This document shows positions 12,501 to 24,480 of a stretch of 64,000 nt of DNA, piece after piece. This stretch comes from Phoebastria nigripes (Eukaryota > Chordata > Aves > Procellariiformes > Diomedeidae). The notes below the pieces were generated by a model. The model was not told where the DNA came from. It searched no databases and was given only the letters and a program-made list of their open reading frames with translations. Every line of letters begins with the position of its first letter. Within the stretch, counting starts at the first letter, position 1. Location: contig JAYKAV010002955.1 in assembly GCA_035582835.1 (NCBI GenBank), positions 2,031,728-2,095,727 on the forward strand. The letters run 5' to 3'. The position numbers were made by a program, and so were the translations under genes.

Positions 12501-15500
12501 GATGGGGGAGAAGCAGGTGTTTAACAAAGGCCACAAATTCTGGATGCTGTATGTTGTGGGGGCATCTGATGCCTCCCTCAGGCATCGGCCCTTCATTGGG
12601 CTTTCAGTGACCATCTTGTACCCTTTTTTCCTTATTAGTTGAGGTTATGCTTAAATTGTAAATCAACTCTTACTCTCCACTGTTAAGTGTTAACTCCTAG
12701 GTTGTTTGCCTTTAGTCCATCAGCTTCTGAGAGTTTTGAGCTACTCCACTATTAATTTTGAGCAACTCTGCAATTAGGTAACCCTCAACCTCTGAACAAA
12801 TTTGTTCCTTCCACTTCTCTTTGAAAGTCATTCTATATCTCGGACTCTTGTTTGCCTTGTATTAACCCGTAACAGCTCCCAGCCTTTGCCTCTGCACGCA
12901 GTGCAGTTGCCTCACCGTGTAACCTACAATCTCCTCCACATGCTGTTAGCAAAAAGCTGTCAGATCTGTAGGGCCTGTCCAACAACAGCTTCCTGCATGG
13001 AGAAACAAGCACCCTTGAGCTGCTTCTCTAGACTCCAGCTCAGCCAGTCCTTCCCTTTTCATCGGTGCAAGCAGCAGTCCAGGCTTCTTGCCCAGACATT
13101 GCTACTCAACCACAAACTTGGCCACTTTGCTCCAAACTTGTTTGATTTGCTAGAGGCATCTGCGTGCCTTCTTGCTTGATGCTGTGTTAGTCATTCACCT
13201 CTACAGGAGGGCTGGAGTTGCTCTCGGCTCCTTCCCTTCTCACTACTGCACTGGTATTTGCATCTGGTTATTAAGGTTTTGGTGCAAAAGATGTGGTTTG
13301 GTTTTTGCCTCCTATCAGTAGCTTATCAGTAGGGGTGCAAAGGTAAATGTTTGTCTTGTGAAGAAAATTCAGGTCTTATTAAGCTGATTATAAAGAATAT
13401 TGTTCCTCAGCTCTACATGTAAATGGAAGACTTAACAGGCCTTCTTGAGCTATAGGTTTAAATCCGAGCTGGCTACAGCTGACCTGAACTGGAAGATGAA
13501 TTGATCATGGGACTGCATGGAAAGAAGAGCTGGCGAAGGAAACTCAGTCTTGCTTTGGAGAGCTGTGCTGTGTCACCGCCTCTGCTGGAGGGTTCCTTGG
13601 TGAAATCAGTCTGGTGGTTTGAAGCAAACTTCTCATGGATGCGTGTGTGAGGTGTTCCTTATTTTAGGGGTATTCAACATGAAACTCGGGGCAGTGACTA
13701 AAGAAGAGTAAGTGCTTATTCTGGTGCATTCCCCAAGCTGCCTCTTCTGGTTCCCTCAGCCTTCTGACCTGCAGAGGTGATTTTGCTGGTTGTGTAGCAA
13801 ATGCTGAATCACAGTAGTTCAGTCCAGTGTATTTGTAAAACATATTTAAATTGCAGTGGTTCACAAATAGAAAAGCCCAAGTAAGAAGAGACAGATGAAC
13901 AACTTTTACCCGCGGGTATCTTGGGACGGACAGCAATCCATGAACGTGTACTTGTAGTATCTCACAGAAAGTCTGCAGATGGAGAGTTGGATATGCTTTT
14001 AAAATTAATTCCTTAATAGGTTTATGCTAACTCATGGTATCTGTTACAATGGTACAGAGGGATAATATTTCTACTGATACTTTATATGCAGTTTGCAGCC
14101 GAGCTTAATATGCAATTTGGGTGATACATCCCTTTGGTCATCTACAGATCTAAGAACCAAAATCAGAGACCACCAAGATCTGTGTTTTAAAGAGATGCAA
14201 ACACACGAACGAAGATAAAGAATTGAAGATGACGCCCGGCTGATAGATAGTGAGTAAGAAGCTGAAAGCTGCTAATAGAGTTCAGTGAACAGTCATGTAT
14301 TTTTAATAGCGTGATTATACTCAGTAAAAAGCCATGCCCTCATAGCTTACAGCTGTGATGACATTGTCCAGAAGTTGGCAGGCAGGAGAATTTGTAATGT
14401 GTCCATTAACTGGGCTTTCTTTTACATGAAACATACCCTCTAAAGAGGGAACGTGCTATATAGGCAGTAATATTGTGATGAAAGTCCTTTCTTTGCAGTG
14501 CTGAAACTGCTGGGAACTTGCTAGGTTCGTGAATTTATGAACGAAGGCTCCGATGACCTTCAAAGATGAGATTTCCTCTTTGCTTTCTTCTAAGGCATCT
14601 GGCTGTGCAACCGGAGCTGGAACCAGTAGAAACTAGTTGCCGCAGGCAGTTGTATGATGGTCAGTATTTATCTGGCTTTGCGATACCTGGATGCAGGCTG
14701 GGTCCTGAGGATTGTGCCGAGCGGGGCGTACCCCGGGGTGCTGTGTGAACTGTGACCTGCAGAGTGCAGGTTGGAGATTCAGCATGAAGGGTTCGTAGAG
14801 GGAGACAGGAGGCATCCCAAAGCTTCCTGAGTTTGGCAGTGGGGTTAAAAGACATCAACTGTGTTCTGTGATTCTGAACTAGAGGTCAAAAATTGGTAGC
14901 CCCCGCTGTGCAGTGGATTTTGCGCTGTATTCAGGAGGGTAATTACAACTGTCAGTGTTGTAATCTCTTTTCTAGATGTTGATTTCCTGTGCAAATGAAG
15001 ACTACTAAAAAAAAAAAAAAAAAAAAAACCAAACCAAAACCCAAACATATCCTGCTTCCAGTTCTTCGCTACATTCACCTGTGGTGTCAGGAGGGCTTTG
15101 GCTGTATTGATCTCGCTGCAGGACCAGGGTCTTAGTGCAGCACTGCACAGTGGAGCGTTGCTGTTAGTAACGTCAGTAGGTAGTACTGCCCAAATATATA
15201 TGTTTTACATTGCTTAGGGTATTTTGCTCTGTTTATCCCGCATTAGGATTCCATGCGGTTTCTGTAGTGAGGAATTTGTTGTACATGTGTTCATCTTACT
15301 GAAAGCTTTTTGATTTTTAAATACCCATATCCTGTTTTTCACTACAGGATTGACCTCTGTAGGCTCTCATAGCAGTAGAACTAGCAATAAATATTTAACT
15401 TGTGGATCATGAAATAATAATTTCATTTGAAAGAATAGCATAGCTTAGAGGGAGTAAAATACAGAAAAATGCTTCTGCTAGGTTTTCTGTTTAATATTTA

Positions 15501-18500
15501 TACATTTAATCTTGGTGTGCGTCACATGCCACATTCAACTACTGTGCTAGAGAAAATGAATTTTCAAGGAAATGCTTCCCATGCATAATATGTGGCCTTT
15601 TGTGGGGAAACAACAGCAGATGNATGCAGTCAGATCACTTCACCTTCTTTCTACAAAACCATTTAAAAGAGTCGGAGGGGGAGGGGAAGGTCACTGTGGA
15701 AGTGGGGAGACAATCTAAGTTGTTGGAAGAGGATTTAGGTTCGGGGGATAGCGCCAGGTCAGGAGCATTGCCTGACAGCCTGGGTTGCAGGAACATGGCA
15801 GGGTGTAGACCAAAGCTCCAGTATAATGTGAAAACCCAGGATAAAATGATTGAGAACAAGAAGGAAACAGCTGTAGAGAATGCTGCCAGTGAGGTAGTGA
15901 TGTTCCTACTTGTTTAAGCTGTTTTGCAGAAACGCTTTATGAATTAAGGCTTTGTAAGTGAAAACTTCTAGCTCAAACTAAGTCAACAAGAGATTCCAGG
16001 ACGAGCTGATAATAAAATTGATGCTCATAGGAGAGAGAAAAGCTATGAGCTTTTCACCTGCATGGTTAGAGCTGACCATAGGACAAGATTGGACTGGTTT
16101 AGGTAACCATAATGTGTTAAAACAGGGCTAAAGGTTGGACCCAGCCTAGAAACACGTTGGTGAGTAGATCTGCTTCGTGTTGTAAAAACGCAGCTGCGTG
16201 TTGGTGATGGGACAGACTCTGGTACTGCAGGTGCGGTGAGAGCCTCGCTTCTCCCCAGCTTAGCACCTGGGGTTTGAACGAGGCCACCCTTAATAGGTTG
16301 GATGTGTCTTAGTGTTTCTTAATGTCTGTGAATTCATAGACATTTCAATATTAAGGCTTTTCTGTTAATTTTTTCTTTATAGTGTGTGTAGAGACATGTA
16401 GTTGTCATTCAGTATTTGCCTGCTATTGTTTAGATACACTTATCTAGTCCCTAAGTATTTTTTTTGATTAAGTATTACAAAAAACTAAGTTTGGAAGAAC
16501 TTTGTTTCTCTCTGAATTTCTCTCCTTCCCAGCTTGTTTGCAGAGGAGGAGACTAGCAAAGGGTTTCTTTCATTCTTTTTTTCTCAGGTTTTTATCAGCC
16601 CCTTGGCAAGAATACCTGAGCACTTCCAGAGTCTTTATCTCATCCACCTTCGTAGCACCCCCCTGGGATGGGAGAGTGTTACGGACCCCATCTTGCAAGT
16701 CCCTGGGAAAATAATTTTAGATCATTTTAGGCAGTGGTAAGCTGGAAACTGAACTCTGGTGTCCTAAAGCTCAGGCTGGTATGTAAATCACTGCCTTTTC
16801 CCTTACCCAAGACTTCCTCAAACCCTCATTTATTATCTTCACAAAGGATTTTAGCGCTTCTGAGGCTAGGAACTGAAGAAAGAAATAAACGTTATTGAGT
16901 CTGACTAGAAACATTTGTTTTAATTTTTTTTTCTCAGTTCTTGATTTGCAAGTGTAGTAGGAAATATTTACATAAAATACAGAGCTGAAAAAACAGAACT
17001 CATTGTAGTCAATCAACATGTCCCACATCGGTATGCTAAAAGTCCTGCTTAACCAAAGGAAGTGACAAAGACTTTTTTTTTTTTTTTTTTTTTTAATACC
17101 ACTCAACCATTTCTTCCAGAAAGAAAGAAAATCCCACTTTCCTTGCTCAGGCAAAACTCCTGCTGAAACTAGTGGAAATGGGGCTAGCAGCAGAACAAGG
17201 ATAGCAAGAGGGAAACAGTGAATCTTAGCCCCCAGGACTGTAAAAACCTAAAAAGTAAGGCCCTTTAATCCATGTTTACCTTCTCAGTGCAGCCCTGTGT
17301 TATGTTAGATGAAAGAGTAAAGCTCCTAGGAGACATGTGGCACCACAAAAAGAAGATATGTTAAGTGAGGGTGTTTATTTCTAAGTCATTTTGTAGGAAA
17401 TTCAAATTTTGGCTGCATTTTAGAAAGAAATAACATGCACCCTTCAGCAAAGGTCCAGCTAATATCCTTATTTCTCATCAGCTTATCGCTGATACATGTC
17501 AGCATTGGGATTGACCTGTTTCTTTTGCCTGAACCGCAGAGCTCCATCACTGGGAATAGAGATGGCATTTGGCCTTGGGAATCAATTTGAAAAACCTCGG
17601 GTTTTGGAAGGAGCTGTGCTTTAGCGTGCAGTTCACAGAAGAAGTGCCTGCTTGCTGTCCGTGTCTTTGCTCCATCTTGTCTTTTCAAATTTGTCAGGGT
17701 AGAGTGCATGAGGAGTAGTAGCATTATAGATAACGTAGGTGATGGGCTTATGCGGTGACAGCTCCTAGAAGACGATCCAGAAGCCAAAAGGTGCAGATGC
17801 TTATATGTGTTGGTTTGGCGTGCTAGGTTTCACATTGGGCTTCCCATTCACAGGTCTAGAGAGAGAAAAGGTTTTAATTTACTTTGATGTGAAAGGAACA
17901 AGAAGGCAATTGATGTATGGCTGCTGGTCAGCTCGTTTAGCCTTGGGAGCTCGTTTAGCCTTGGCCCCTGCAGCCAGGGACCTCCAAGAGCAGGCTGCAA
18001 AGTGTTCCTAAAGCCTCTTTGTGCTAGCGAAGGATCTGCCAACATTTCAACTAGTGACAGCAAGTAGAAGGACTTTCTTAAGATACACTGCTAATCAATT
18101 GTTACACTAATTAAAAAAAGGGGGGCTTTTTAAAATTTGCCTCTGACTTCTGCACACTCCTGTCCTCTCATCAAGCCTTTCTCCACATTCAGAAATGAAT
18201 GAAGAAAGAAGAGCTCAGGGCTTTTTTGGAGTTGGGGAAGCTGTTACCAATTCATAAGGACTTTTTCTTGTTGCAAACCAGTTTCCTGCAGAGGAGTTTA
18301 AAAGGAGGCTTTCTAGACAACCAGCATGCTCCCAAAATGATAGAAATTACTGGTCTCCAGCAACTGGTAGTTTTTTGCCGATTTAATGAGTTGGAGATTT
18401 GGCACCCGTTTTCACTGAAGATTAGTTTGTGGTGGAAAATGAATCCTTCAGCTGCCAGCAAGAATCCCAGGCCAGACCCTGAGGCACTCTTTAATTGAGT

Positions 18501-20126
18501 GAATTGCACTATTAACTTCCAAAGAGCTTCATTTCAATAAGCGGGAACAGCTCAGAGCAGCAGGAATTTCCTCTCTAAATAAAAGCTTAAATATGCTACA
18601 ATTGCTTAAACCAGGACTCTGTCATGTTAGCACTGCCGAAGGAAAGCTGTCCTTGATGAGATGATTTCCTGAGGCACTTGTAACCCAACTGCTCCATCAG
18701 TGCAAAATTGAAGAGCTCTGCAGTGTGTTTTTCCCCTTAGGGACAGAACATCTTTGCACAGGGTTGGCAAGAGGAATTGAGATAAGTGAAGAATGCAAGC
18801 ATCGTCCTAAACAAGGCTGCGAGAAGAGCTCTTTGTTATCACTTAGCCCTTGGAAAGCCAGGCGAGGATCAGAAAAGCGCTGGGTATAACAAATACCCAT
18901 CATAAAAATGACAGGCTATTCCCTTTTTCAGACAGGTAAAAGAAAATGCAGGTCTGTGGGTGCAGCTGTATTCTGATACATACATAGAAAGATTGTACCC
19001 AAAGGGCAGAAGGCATTGCCACTCAGTGCCTCTTCCCTTAAACACTATTATTATTTAAGCAATGATTCTGAGGCGTTCTGCCTTTAAAAAAAAAAAAAAA
19101 AAAATTGTAGGGATCCCTTTTCTGTTAATGTAGGGGGAGGGAGGTTCTTTCTGAGTGATCGTATTAATTTGGACAACTAAAAAAATATTAACTTTTTTAC
19201 TATGAAACCCATGCATGTATAACAAGGAATTTGAATTTATCTGATTTAAAAGATGCTTGATTTGCAAAGAATAAGGCTCCAGAGGTGTGACAGTACTGCT
19301 CCAAACTTTCTTGCAACCCAGCTTTTCCAAGTGCTAGCCCAGCACTGGCCTGGCCGGAGCAGTAGCAGGGATTTCAGTGCTGAAGCGCTCACTTGCTGCA
19401 AGCCCTCGGGTGCACTCTCGGCACAAGGCTTGCAAAACTGCAGAAGTGGGTTTCTGCAGAGCAGGCGAGGTGACGAAACCGTCGCAGGGAGGTTGATTTG
19501 CAGAAGCAAAATGCGTGTTACTTGCTGGCAAAAAGATTTCTTGTTCCAAACTGGCAAATTGCAATTCTTATTCCGATAGTGTTTTCCTGGTGACTCAGGA
19601 TGATGGGTAGGTTGGGGAGGCAGAAGGGAAAGCATAAATAAAGGATTCCTNTCTGCCCTAGAAAATAGGTTAACTCTAAAGCTATACATATCTGCATTGC
19701 TGTTTCTCAGGAAAGTCATCTAGGGCTGCATCAGCCTCTCTGCTAGTTACTTAGTGCCTGTTGGGGAAATAGAGGCATAAAGCCATGGTGATGTTGGTCC
19801 AAAATTGTGCAGAGGGGGATTTGGGATGCAATAACTTGCATCTAATCCATGGGCACAACCTGAAGGTCCAGTGATGAAATCAAATGAACAGTTTGGGGAA
19901 ATACAGTCACCCCCAGGCTCAAGTTGGAGTAGTACATTGGGAGTGCTCAAATGTGATGTTAGTTCTGAGCATCGGGTGATGCACGAAGTTTTTAGGCTGC
20001 CACAAACACCTCCTGTCTTTCTGTTTAGTACCTACTGCAGTGTCAGTGCTCAGTGATTTGAATTACTTAAAATAAAAAAAAAACCCCAAACACAGGAGAA
20101 GAGAATCTTATCTCTCTTTCTTTCCC
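9600..20126. other. intergenic / possible UTR, no gene recognised
   Basis: Between RMND5A and CD8A, which converge. I found no exon with family similarity on either strand. Small items are poly-A at 15008-15028, poly-T at 17074-17094, poly-A at 19086-19104, and a direct repeat of about 17 bases (agctcgtttagccttgg) at about 17930-17965. The 3' UTR of CD8A should lie in the right end of this stretch. Confidence 0.6.
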
Positions 20127-21759
20127 TTAATTCATTACACAGTCNCCTCCCATCCACCATATATCGGATGAAGAATTTTTAGGTGGCTTTTTGATATCTG
20201 CCTGCTTTATCACTTGAGGGTGAGATGCTGCTGAGTTTAAGAGAAAAATGTCNACACCAACAGTCACTAACCTTTTACATCTGCATCTTCGTCTTCTGGT
20301 TTCTAAAATAAAAAAGAAAATGTTTTAGTTCAAAGATACCGAGTCACAGCTCAGTAAAGAAATGCTGCAGCAAGGGAGGGCTGGCATTCCCTAGCAGCTT
20401 GCTATCTTTAAGACTAACAATGCATAAACCAAGCTTATTTTTGAGGAAAGCCATGCCAGTGAGCGGTGCTGCAGCTCACGTTTCCCTGGCAGTCCACTTA
20501 AGTATTTTCATGAATTAAATTTTCATGTGAGTAACAGTAGCAGGGTCAGCCTGCGAACCCTGATGGTGAATTTTTTTTTTTTGCTGTCTCCAGTGACTTT
20601 GGCACGTTGCTGAAAATCCATTCGCAACAATTAATTTCTACAACAGATGAGTGGTAATGATGCCATGCAGCATGCAACCAGGTTGAACGATACTCCTCCC
20701 CATTTTAGCATCTATGTCGTTATGTATTCGGTGAAATACAATGTCAAGCCATTGATTTTTAGCACAAGGTAAAAACCTGTCCTTGAGGGTTCGGGCTGCC
20801 CGCTGCAGAAATTAATTGCAGCTAATGGCTTTTCACTGATCATTCACATCAGCATTAAAAGGCAGAAATAATTCCCTGAGTGGCGTTTGTAGGTTAATAG
20901 ATGTTGCAGGTCACCAGGGAATCCTAGTGCATATGGATGGCTCTTGGTGACTTCAGAGGGAATTTGCACCGACTCTGGGTGCTCTGCTGCATCATCAGCT
21001 ATTTCCCTCAAGAAGAATGATTTTTGGCTGTGGCTTATTGGTGTTTTTTCCATTATTCCTTCCTATCGCTGCAGTCTGTGGTGATTAGTATTTATCAGCG
21101 CTGAAGGATGGTGAAAAATGGTAATTTTTAACTGGGTCAGCTGGCAAATTCATCTCACATCAGCTCCAGGCTGTGGGGTCAGTGAGGATCTAGTTAGGTT
21201 AATTCAGCAGCAAAATACTTCGGTGTTCCAGGCAAACAAGCTGAGCCGGTTTAATGAAATCAGTGTAACTTCTGGGGGTATCGGGGAAACTCCCCGAAAG
21301 AAAGTTAAACTNATTTCAGTGAGCGTTAAATTGATTTAAATACATTTGCACTCACTGCTTGCTCAGGGTAACTTAAAGACATTTCAAACATGAAATTTCA
21401 CCAAAGGACTTTTGCCTACCCAGAGATTTTGCATTACTGCTTTAACCGTAGCAGTCTCTGAACCTGTGTAATTAAGTTGCTCATTTGGTTACAGCTCAAG
21501 CTGCTAGTGGGAGTCTTCGCATTTGAATTTGCAAGCCCCGTGCTGGAGCATGTTTATCCTATTTTGTCAATGTTTTNGGTTCTGGTACTTCTACCCCCTG
21601 ATACACCAATTTAAGGACGGTAGAGGCAATACAGTTTGATAGAGTAAGTTTTCTCTATTTATAATCTATTTTTCTTCCTTGTAGTGTAGAAACTGATAAT
21701 TATTTCTGAGGCTAAGCCTACTGATGAGGAAAATACGGACACTGATTTTTTCTTTTTTT

Positions 21760-21848
<89 letters not shown>

Positions 21849-24371
21849 AGTGGTCCTTCTCTTGGGTTGACTGTGTCCTGGTTATCCGATGCCTACGTAA
21901 AGGGGATAGCTAGAAGATCCATTCCTGTCCTGAAAGACAGGGCTGCGGTTTTGGGCTAGAGGAATATCTACAGGGGGTTACAGGTGAGCCTTACGTTGAC
22001 ACAGCATGATGGTGACCACCAGGGCGATGAGGAGCAGGAGGCAAGCACCTGCCAAGGGAACCCAGATGAAGATGTTACAGAAGAAATTCAGCTCTTTCTT
22101 CTTGCTGGTCTCTGCAGGAATAGAGAAGAGGAAAGGTCCACTGGGTGCTCACGGCTGGTGTTATGGCCAGCTCTGGTGGAGCCAAGGGACCCGCCTGGCA
22201 TTCAGCGAGGCTGGCGGTGAGGCAGAGGGCTTCCCCTGGCCCCCAAAGGCAGAGGTGGGCACCAGGGATGTCCATGAGCGCAGCATGGGTGTCATCCCCC
22301 CTGGGGAGTGTTCGTTAGTGCTGCTGCTCTTGGCGTTTTCCTGGGGACTTGTGGGAGGACACGTAGCCAAAATTTTTTCTCATGTCCCCTGCAGAGGCTA
22401 AAACCAGCAGCAGCCCCCAAGGCTCTGCCTTCCCTCCACCTCTTCCCATTGTGCCCAGCCAGGAGACATGCATGTGCTTTTTAAATCATCCTTAGCCTTT
22501 CCCAAGTCGGATGAAACGTTGGGGTTTAACCCTCCCAGCTGCACATACCCAGGTATCCAACTCTGATAAAGCTCGAAGGATTTTCCCTCCCCTTCCCATC
22601 CCAAAGTGCCTGCAGGCTCCCCCTTGGTATCAGTGGACCAGAGCCCAGCTCTTCCCCTCTCCCTCCCTGCAGCTGGGCTACCTGGATCCGGGGTCTGCGG
22701 GCAGGGGTCCTTTTCGGTGATGCCATGCTGGGTGGTGGGTGCCGGTGTGGTGGGTGCCGCTGTGGTGATGACTATAAACGAAAATGGATGAATACAGCAT
22801 ATAGGGAAATACAATAAAATGGTGCGCTCCTGCCCTTCTGCTCTCCCATCCCTGCCAGGGCATGGCTGCTCCTGTGGCCAGCACAGGGCTCAGCTCCAGG
22901 GGAACTTCATAGAGCCCATTTTGGATGGTGACTCCCCCAAGGAGGGTCTCCCAAGACCCAGTAAGGAGCTGCAGGCTTCTTATTTCTTGCTTTCTGCCAC
23001 CATCCTCAGAAAGCCTGAGTACCCTGAGGTTGGTAGGACTTTTGGGACCTATGTGAGGTGAGGAAGGAGGGGGGGGTGGTGGACTTTGCTTTAGTCTCAT
23101 CCCTTCAGAGCCACTAATGGGTGAAGAAGTGGGGATTGGGAGGTGACGCTGGGTCTGTCCGTTCATCTTTGCCTTTGGGCAGGGGTGATACCATGAGAAG
23201 AAACGGCAAGCAGGGAGCTTCTGGCAGGAGGACTGGTGTGTTGGTCACAAGATGCCTTGGGCAAGCAAGCAGGGAAATGGGGTTTGTGGGAGAGGCAACT
23301 GATTAAAAAGGCACGGGCAGGGGGTGCTGGACATTTTGGCAGAGCTAAGCAAGGTTGGGTGGAGGTGTTGCTGACCTGGGAAGAAGGCGGGCTGGCCAGG
23401 GCTGAAGTACAGCATTTGGTTGCTGTTCATGAGGCAGAAATAGTTCCCCTCATCCTGTGGCATGAAAGACTTCACTACCAGCCGGTAGAACCTGCTGTCT
23501 TTCGTCGCCTCGAAGCGTGTGGATGTCCTCTCGTTCCCCTTGAAGGTGATCCGGGGCAGGGAGGAAATGAAGACGATAAAGTGAAGGGTCCCACCCTTGT
23601 CCAGGTGGACCCAGAATACGCCGCTGTCCTCCTTGTCGGCCAGACACTCCAGCTCCAGCCGCTGTCCCAGCTTGGGGTGCGTGATGCGGCTGTCACGAAA
23701 CCTGGCTGTCATCTTGTACCTCTGGCCCCAGATCCCAGGGCAGCCTGCGGGAGGGAAATCCTTGTGGGAACTGCTTGGGAAGACCCATGTCCCCTCCTGG
23801 CAAACCTTGTTCCCTGCCCATGGGGTGCGAGGTCAAATGCAAAGGATGACCGTGCTGTCTGGATGACTTGGAAGGTTTTATTGGAGTCCTTGCTGGGATC
23901 ACGTGTGGAGGGTGCTCAGCAATCAGCCACCCGGGCTTTAAAGTTGGGTGCTGCCCTTCAGAAAAGCCTTTCAGCTGCCTTCTCGGGGATGGTACCCCTT
24001 CCCAGCTTATCTGAAGTGACTCCCTAAAAACACTGACNGCTAAATCCCCTTTTTTTTCCCCTTCCCTCTCCTCTCCAGAACCACTTCTCCGACCGGGCTC
24101 CTTTCCCGGTGTGTATGATGCTGCAGCCACCCCTCTGGCTGCCCTACGCTGCCTGAGGTGATGCCGCCTTTACCTCGGCAATTACTGAGCAAACCTCAAA
24201 GTCAGCCTTTTTGGTTTGCTTTTTATTTTCCCTTTAACTATTTAGCCCAATTTCTTGGATTCAGTGGAAGTGGTTTATTTGCCCCTCCCGGTGAAGGTGA
24301 TGCACAACCCTGTGTCCATACTCACAGAGTCCCAGAGCGAGCAGAAGAAGCAGTGCAGGAGACCCAGTCAT
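20127..24371 (-). CDS. CD8A: CD8A, T-cell surface glycoprotein CD8 alpha chain
   Basis: Type I membrane co-receptor of cytotoxic T cells; it binds MHC class I as an alpha-alpha or alpha-beta dimer and recruits the kinase Lck. Exons (minus strand) are 24371-24326, 23744-23376, 22771-22682, 22111-21995 and 20302-20272, giving 217 in-phase residues. Residues 1-16 are a leader. The IgV domain has Cys49, Trp60 and Cys119 in DEGNYFC, then the J-like end FSPGQ. The hinge (139-175) is Thr/Pro-rich. The transmembrane segment is about 182-206. The tail RRRRCRCK carries the CXC (214, 216) used to coordinate zinc with Lck. The first four introns are phase 1. The end is unsettled: the CXC exon either splices at a GT at 20271 to an exon I could not find, or runs on in an open frame to a stop at 20127-20129. 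The listed left edge is the second option. Confidence 0.93.
20272..20302 (-). CDS. CD8A: CD8A exon 5 (cytoplasmic CXC motif)
   Basis: A 31-base exon after a tattttag acceptor, reading (Q)TRRRRCRCK(R), with a possible donor gttagt at 20271. The CXC pair matches the Lck-binding site. The frame also stays open to 20127 if the donor is not used. Confidence 0.85.
20303..21994 (-). other. CD8A intron 4 with long poly-T
   Basis: Intron between the transmembrane and tail exons. Its only striking content is the homopolymer at 21746-21843. Confidence 0.85.
21746..21843. repeat. poly-T run (poly-A on minus strand)
   Basis: T-rich from 21746 and uninterrupted T from 21762 to 21843 (82 bases). No flanking retroelement is recognisable. 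It is similar in length to the run at 2030-2119. Confidence 0.9.
21995..22111 (-). CDS. CD8A: CD8A exon 4 (transmembrane)
   Basis: Acceptor attcctgcag; donor gtaagg from 21994. It encodes a charged juxtamembrane stretch and the hydrophobic span from [11 protein letters not shown] to VTIMLCQ. Confidence 0.94.
22112..22681 (-). other. CD8A intron 3
   Basis: GC-rich intron; nothing recognised. Confidence 0.85.
22682..22771 (-). CDS. CD8A: CD8A exon 3 (hinge)
   Basis: Acceptor tttatag; donor gtagcc from 22681. It encodes the Thr/Pro-rich stalk ([16 protein letters not shown]) with a Cys at 162 that could form the inter-chain disulphide. O-glycosylation is expected from composition. Confidence 0.93.
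22772..23375 (-). other. CD8A intron 2
   Basis: GC-rich intron; nothing recognised. A plus-strand ORF that crosses it is antisense to CD8A exon 2. Confidence 0.85.
23376..23744 (-). CDS. CD8A: CD8A exon 2 (IgV domain)
   Basis: Acceptor ccctcccgcag; donor gtcagc from 23375. It encodes residues 17-138, the whole IgV domain including LELEC, GVFW and DEGNYFC. Confidence 0.96.
23745..24325 (-). other. CD8A intron 1
   Basis: Intron between leader and IgV exons; nothing recognised. Confidence 0.85.
24326..24371 (-). CDS. CD8A: CD8A exon 1 (start codon, signal peptide)
   Basis: ATG at 24371-24369 opens [15 protein letters not shown], a typical leader, with donor gtgagt from 24325. The exon has 46 coding bases and phase 1, the same as CD8B exon 1. 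Confidence 0.93.
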
Positions 24372-24469
24372 CTTCTCCTAGGGATGGCCGTCCTTGGGGA
24401 TGGTGCAGCGAAGCAGAGATGATCTTTCTTGCTTGGCTTAGGAGGCTGCATCGCTCTTTCGAGAGGATG

Positions 24470-24480
24470 TGATGTCATCA
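24470..24480 (-). promoter_or_regulatory. CRE/ATF-like site upstream of CD8A
   Basis: The near-palindrome tgatgtcatca lies about 100 bases upstream of the CD8A start codon and reads TGACATCA on the minus strand, close to the CRE/ATF consensus. Position alone suggests a promoter role; binding is not shown. Confidence 0.25.

Noticed and set aside
12802..13179. 125-codon plus-strand open frame between RMND5A and CD8A
   Set aside because: No recognisable domain or conserved motif; length is within chance for 64 kb.
23236..24027. 263-codon plus-strand open frame
   Set aside because: It lies antisense to the CD8A IgV exon and intron 1 and resembles no protein; GC-rich antisense frames are often open.
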